A stretch of DNA of 8,197 nucleotides from assembly GCA_039812685.1 (NCBI GenBank), contig JBDIBB010000164.1, positions 1 to 8,197 on the forward strand, given 5' to 3'. Positions 6,219-8,197 of this stretch are shown here, piece after piece (position 1 is the first letter of the stretch; each line of letters begins with the position of its first letter). The position numbers and the translations under genes are program-made. This stretch comes from JBDIBB01 sp039812685. GTDB taxonomy: Bacteria > Acidobacteriota > Vicinamibacteria > Vicinamibacterales > JAFNAJ01. A model generated the notes under the pieces. That model ran no database searches. It saw only the letters and a program-made list of their open reading frames with translations, and was not told where the DNA came from.

Positions 6219-6659
6219 CTACGTCACGTCCAGCTTCACCCCGTGGCGCGGCTCGCGCGGGCGGCCATCGTCTGGACCGAGCGAGGACAGGCGCATCTCG
6301 ATCAGGGTCCGCAGCAGGCGCAGCGCCTCGCGCTCGGTGTCGTGCAGCGACTGCTTCACCTCGTCGGGCACCGACAGCGTGCGCAGCGCCGCGGTGAGCA
6401 TCGGCCCGAGGCCGGCGCAGAGACAGACGGATCGATCGACGTGCGGCGGGCCGGCGGGCGCCGCTCCCCCCTCCGCCTCGCGTGCGCCTGAGGTGGCCGG
6501 TCCGCCCGCGGCCGCCGGGCCCGCACCGGCCTCCGCCTGGGCTGCCTGCGCTGCCGACTCGGGCCCGGACGACGACGGCGGCGGCACCGGGTCGGCGACC
6601 GGATCCGCCTCCCGCCTGCCGTGCCGGCCGGCACGACGCCGCCCGCCGGCCCCGCTCAC
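6219..6659 (-). CDS. Unrecognised small protein coupled to the ArsA-like ATPase
   Basis: I do not recognise this family. The GTG at 6659 overlaps the TGA of the upstream ATPase gene (GTGA), so translation is probably coupled. The product is 146 aa with three parts. The N-terminus is basic (GRRRAGRHGRR, 6-16). A long Pro/Ala/Gly-rich, probably disordered segment covers about 19-72. A better-ordered C-terminal part begins with SVCLCAGLGPMLTAAL (77-92), which has a Cys-x-Cys at 79/81, and continues as an amphipathic helix rich in Leu and charged residues (about 98-126, EALRLLRTLIEMRLSSL). It ends with GVKLDVT. There is no signal peptide or clear membrane segment. The frame is open further upstream, but that part lies inside the ATPase gene and looks like shadow sequence. 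The helix could be a docking or dimer surface for the ATPase; this is inference. Confidence 0.7.
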   Translation of the reverse strand: MSGAGGRRRAGRHGRREADPVADPVPPPSSSGPESAAQAAQAEAGAGPAAAGGPATSGAREAEGGAAPAGPPHVDRSVCLCAGLGPMLTAALRTLSVPDEVKQSLHDTEREALRLLRTLIEMRLSSLGPDDGRPREPRHGVKLDVT

Positions 6660-7849
6660 GACACGGCCTCCAGCCGCACGCTCAGCGTGCCGGCCTCCAG
6701 CGTCGCACGCGTCGGCACCAGGCCTGCCATCGACGTCGGCAGGCCGATGTGCCGGCGCAGCGTCCCGATCTCGACGATCAGCTCGTCCCCCTTCTTGAAC
6801 ACGCCGATGTCCTGCTTGGCCGCAAAGGGCATCGAGAGGCGCACGACGTGGCCGCCATGACGATCCTTCTCGAATCGGAACGCCCGCTCGCGGCGCGTCA
6901 CCGCGGCCGGATCCTCGCTCTCGCCGTACAGTTGCCGTGCGAGCCATCCCAGGCGTTCCATGCCGATCACCTCATCGTCGAACAGCGGCACGCGCGACAC
7001 CGGCACCGGCGCGAAGTAGGCGTCGATCTCGTGCAGCACGGTCTCGGCCGTCCGCCGCCAGGCGACGAAGAACTCGTCGCGCACCCGGTCGGGCAGCACG
7101 CGATTGACGATGATGCGATCCACCGTCAGGCCGTGCAGCAGGAAGTAGACGTAGGCGCGCTGCGTCTCGCGCAGCACGACCCGCTCGGCGTTGGTCACCA
7201 GGCGCACGCTGGTGAGGTCGGGGTCGGCGAGCAGGGCTCCCACGCCCTCGAGGCGGCGCGACAGCGACTGGATGTTGGCGAACGTCGCGTCGGGCGGCAG
7301 CTCGACCGGGCTCACGCGGTTCACCACGGGCCGCACGGTCTTCACCAGCAGCCGGTGCGCCGGGAAGATGTGGCGCATGTACCAGTCGAGGGTGTCGGGC
7401 ATGCTGATGAAGCGCAGGGATTCGGCGGTGGGCGCGCAGTCGAGCACCACGACGTCGAACCGGCCGTCGCGCTGGTACTGGTTGACGTACATCATCGCGC
7501 TCAGCTCTTCCATGCCCGGCAGGATCGCGAGTTCCTCCGCCTCGACCTCGCCGAGCCCGGTGGTCCGCAGCACGGCGCTGAGATAGCCCGCGACGTCGCC
7601 CCAGTGCCGCTTCACCTCGGCCTGGATGTTCACCTCCTGCACCCACAGGCGATCGGCCACCGCGACCGGATCGGCCGTGGCCCTGGAGAACAGGTCGCCC
7701 TCGAGCGCGAACGCGTCCGAGAGCGAGTGCGCGGGATCGACGCTCATCACCAGCGTGCGGCGGCCGGTGGCCGCCAGCCGGATGGCCGTGGCGGCCGCGA
7801 GGCTGGTCTTGCCCACGCCACCCTTGCCGCTGAACAGGAGGATGCGCAC
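6656..7849 (-). CDS. ArsA/Get3-family ATPase with C-terminal HSP20-like domain
   Basis: This is a single-domain deviant-Walker ATPase of 397 aa. It starts VRILLFSGKGGVGKTS, with the P-loop GKGGVGKT at 8-15. Switch I VDPAHSLSDAF is at 37-47, and the Walker B/switch II segment DCAPTAESLR at 137-146. An ERVVLRETQRA helix (222-232) follows. The last part (about 324-394, RFEKDRHGGHVVRLSMPF then beta-rich sequence) resembles the small heat-shock-like domain found at the end of many bacterial ArsA-like proteins. The only Cys is Cys138 in switch II. The metal-binding cysteines of arsenite-pump ArsA and the CxxC of Get3 are absent, and there is no arsB/arsR nearby, so arsenic resistance is unlikely. 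Such proteins more plausibly act as dimeric client-handling or targeting ATPases. The GTG at 7849 was chosen because the P-loop must sit near the N-terminus and TACAAT lies 7 nt upstream. The longer open frame would run into alaS. Confidence 0.93.
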   Translation of the reverse strand: MRILLFSGKGGVGKTSLAAATAIRLAATGRRTLVMSVDPAHSLSDAFALEGDLFSRATADPVAVADRLWVQEVNIQAEVKRHWGDVAGYLSAVLRTTGLGEVEAEELAILPGMEELSAMMYVNQYQRDGRFDVVVLDCAPTAESLRFISMPDTLDWYMRHIFPAHRLLVKTVRPVVNRVSPVELPPDATFANIQSLSRRLEGVGALLADPDLTSVRLVTNAERVVLRETQRAYVYFLLHGLTVDRIIVNRVLPDRVRDEFFVAWRRTAETVLHEIDAYFAPVPVSRVPLFDDEVIGMERLGWLARQLYGESEDPAAVTRRERAFRFEKDRHGGHVVRLSMPFAAKQDIGVFKKGDELIVEIGTLRRHIGLPTSMAGLVPTRATLEAGTLSVRLEAVS

Positions 7850-7856
7850 CTGGGCG

Positions 7857-7862
7857 ATTGTA
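7857..7862 (-). promoter_or_regulatory. -10 box for the ArsA-like ATPase, near-leaderless
   Basis: The minus strand reads TACAAT, ending 7 nt before the GTG at 7849. The predicted transcription start is within about 1 nt of the start codon, and there is no Shine-Dalgarno sequence. No clear -35 hexamer is visible. Confidence 0.55.
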
Positions 7863-7894
7863 TCGCGCGCCCGGCCCGCCGCCAGTCGCCAGCC

Positions 7895-7904
7895 GCCGGC
7901 CGGC
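7895..7904. repeat. 10-bp palindrome just upstream of the alaS -10 box
   Basis: GCCGGCCGGC is self-complementary and ends 4 bp before the TAGAAT at 7909. It sits where a regulator or the -35 region would lie in the 73-bp spacer between the ATPase gene and alaS. In DNA this GC-rich it may be chance. Confidence 0.3.
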
Positions 7905-7908
7905 AGTC

Positions 7909-7914
7909 TAGAAT
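7909..7914 (+). promoter_or_regulatory. -10 box for alaS, near-leaderless
   Basis: TAGAAT ends 8 nt before the ATG at 7923, so the predicted leader is about 2 nt. The sequence between (GATGGGTC) has no useful Shine-Dalgarno match. An out-of-family ATG pair at 7913-7918 overlaps the hexamer and would not encode the AlaRS N-terminus. Confidence 0.6.
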
Positions 7915-7922
7915 GATGGGTC

Positions 7923-8197
7923 ATGCACTCGCGCGCGGTCCGATCCGGGTTCCTGAAGTTCTTCGAGTCGCAGCGGCATCGCATCGTGCCCAGCTCCTCG
8001 CTGGTGCCGCACGACGATCCCACGCTGCTGTTCACCAACGCCGGGATGAACCAGTTCAAGGACCTGTTCCTCGGCCGGGAGAAGCGTGACTACGCCCGCG
8101 CGGTCTCGTCGCAGAAGTGCATGCGGGTCAGCGGCAAGCACAACGATCTCGACAACGTCGGGCCGTCGCTGCGCCACCACACGTTCTTCGAGATGCT
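7923..8197 (+). CDS. alaS: Alanyl-tRNA synthetase (AlaRS), N-terminal fragment cut by window edge
   Basis: The first 91 codons of AlaRS are present, and the frame is open to the window end. The N-terminal catalytic core is clear: RSGFLKFFESQRHRIVPSSS (7-26), then LVPHDDPTLLFTNAGMNQF (27-45), KDLFLG, SSQKCMRVSGKHNDLDNVG (63-81) and RHHTFFEM (84-91). These are among the most conserved blocks of this class II enzyme, which charges tRNA-Ala. The editing domain, the C-Ala region and the zinc-binding His/Cys residues lie beyond the window. The ATG at 7923 fits the family N-terminus and the -10 box upstream. The gene is divergent from the ArsA-like ATPase, with 73 bp between start codons. Confidence 0.97.
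   Translation, partial: MHSRAVRSGFLKFFESQRHRIVPSSSLVPHDDPTLLFTNAGMNQFKDLFLGREKRDYARAVSSQKCMRVSGKHNDLDNVGPSLRHHTFFEM

Noticed and set aside
6660..6947. Longer form of the small protein upstream of 6659
   Set aside because: That stretch lies inside the 3' end of the ATPase gene in another frame. The GTGA overlap gives a better start.
6656..7849. Arsenite-pump ArsA
   Set aside because: The metal-binding cysteines are absent, there is one ATPase domain only, and no arsB, arsC or arsR gene is nearby.
7850..8059. Longer N-terminus for the ArsA-like ATPase
   Set aside because: The extension would be antisense to alaS, and the family P-loop normally begins within the first ten residues. The GTG at 7849 follows a -10 box.
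6482..8089. 535-codon plus-strand open frame
   Set aside because: It runs antisense to the ArsA-like ATPase and then overlaps alaS in a wrong frame; composition is typical of an antisense shadow.
1..8197. CRISPR array, insertion sequence, integrase, tRNA or rRNA gene
   Set aside because: I saw no regular spaced repeats, transposase motifs, terminal repeats with flanking duplications, or tRNA/rRNA signatures on either strand.

Overview
The window is about two-thirds or more G+C and carries dense bacterial housekeeping genes. It holds eight genes, two of them cut by the window edges. The base composition, the eukaryote-like form of HisRS and the protein style suggest an Acidobacteriota-like bacterium (Vicinamibacteria would fit). 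This is inference, because no rRNA or other marker gene is present.

Layout. (1) Positions 1-5145 are all on the minus strand and look like one transcription unit. Read in transcription order it runs: gamma-class carbonic anhydrase-like protein, hisS, aspS, phoH, and the first codons of a likely ybeY. The gaps shrink along the unit (167, 117 and 42 bp, then a 4-bp GTGA overlap). (2) Positions 5146-5278 are a divergent control region with a large palindrome, a nested 11-bp inverted repeat and a -10-like hexamer facing each gene. (3) pheA (prephenate dehydratase with ACT domain) reads rightward from 5279. (4) A short convergent gap (6116-6218) holds GC-rich stem-loops. (5) On the minus strand, an ArsA/Get3-like ATPase with a C-terminal HSP20-like domain is followed, by a 4-bp GTGA overlap, by a small unrecognised Pro/Ala-rich protein. 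(6) alaS starts at 7923 on the plus strand, divergent from the ATPase, and runs off the right edge.

Together the genes cover protein synthesis (three aminoacyl-tRNA synthetases), RNA and ribosome quality control (phoH-ybeY) and phenylalanine synthesis. The ATPase and its small partner are the least understood part.

Two signals stand out. All four genes facing the two divergent spacers have a -10-like hexamer (TATAAT, TAGAAT, TACAAT, TAGAAT) ending only 7-9 nt before the start codon, with no Shine-Dalgarno sequence. This implies leaderless or near-leaderless mRNAs, while the downstream genes aspS and phoH have clear Shine-Dalgarno sequences. Second, the conserved N-terminal part of PhoH lies upstream of every ATG, GTG or TTG in its frame, so translation seems to begin at a non-canonical codon (AUA or CUG). 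I saw no mobile element, CRISPR array, tRNA or rRNA. I do not see a convincing wholly new system; the ATPase plus small protein pair is the best candidate for unknown function.
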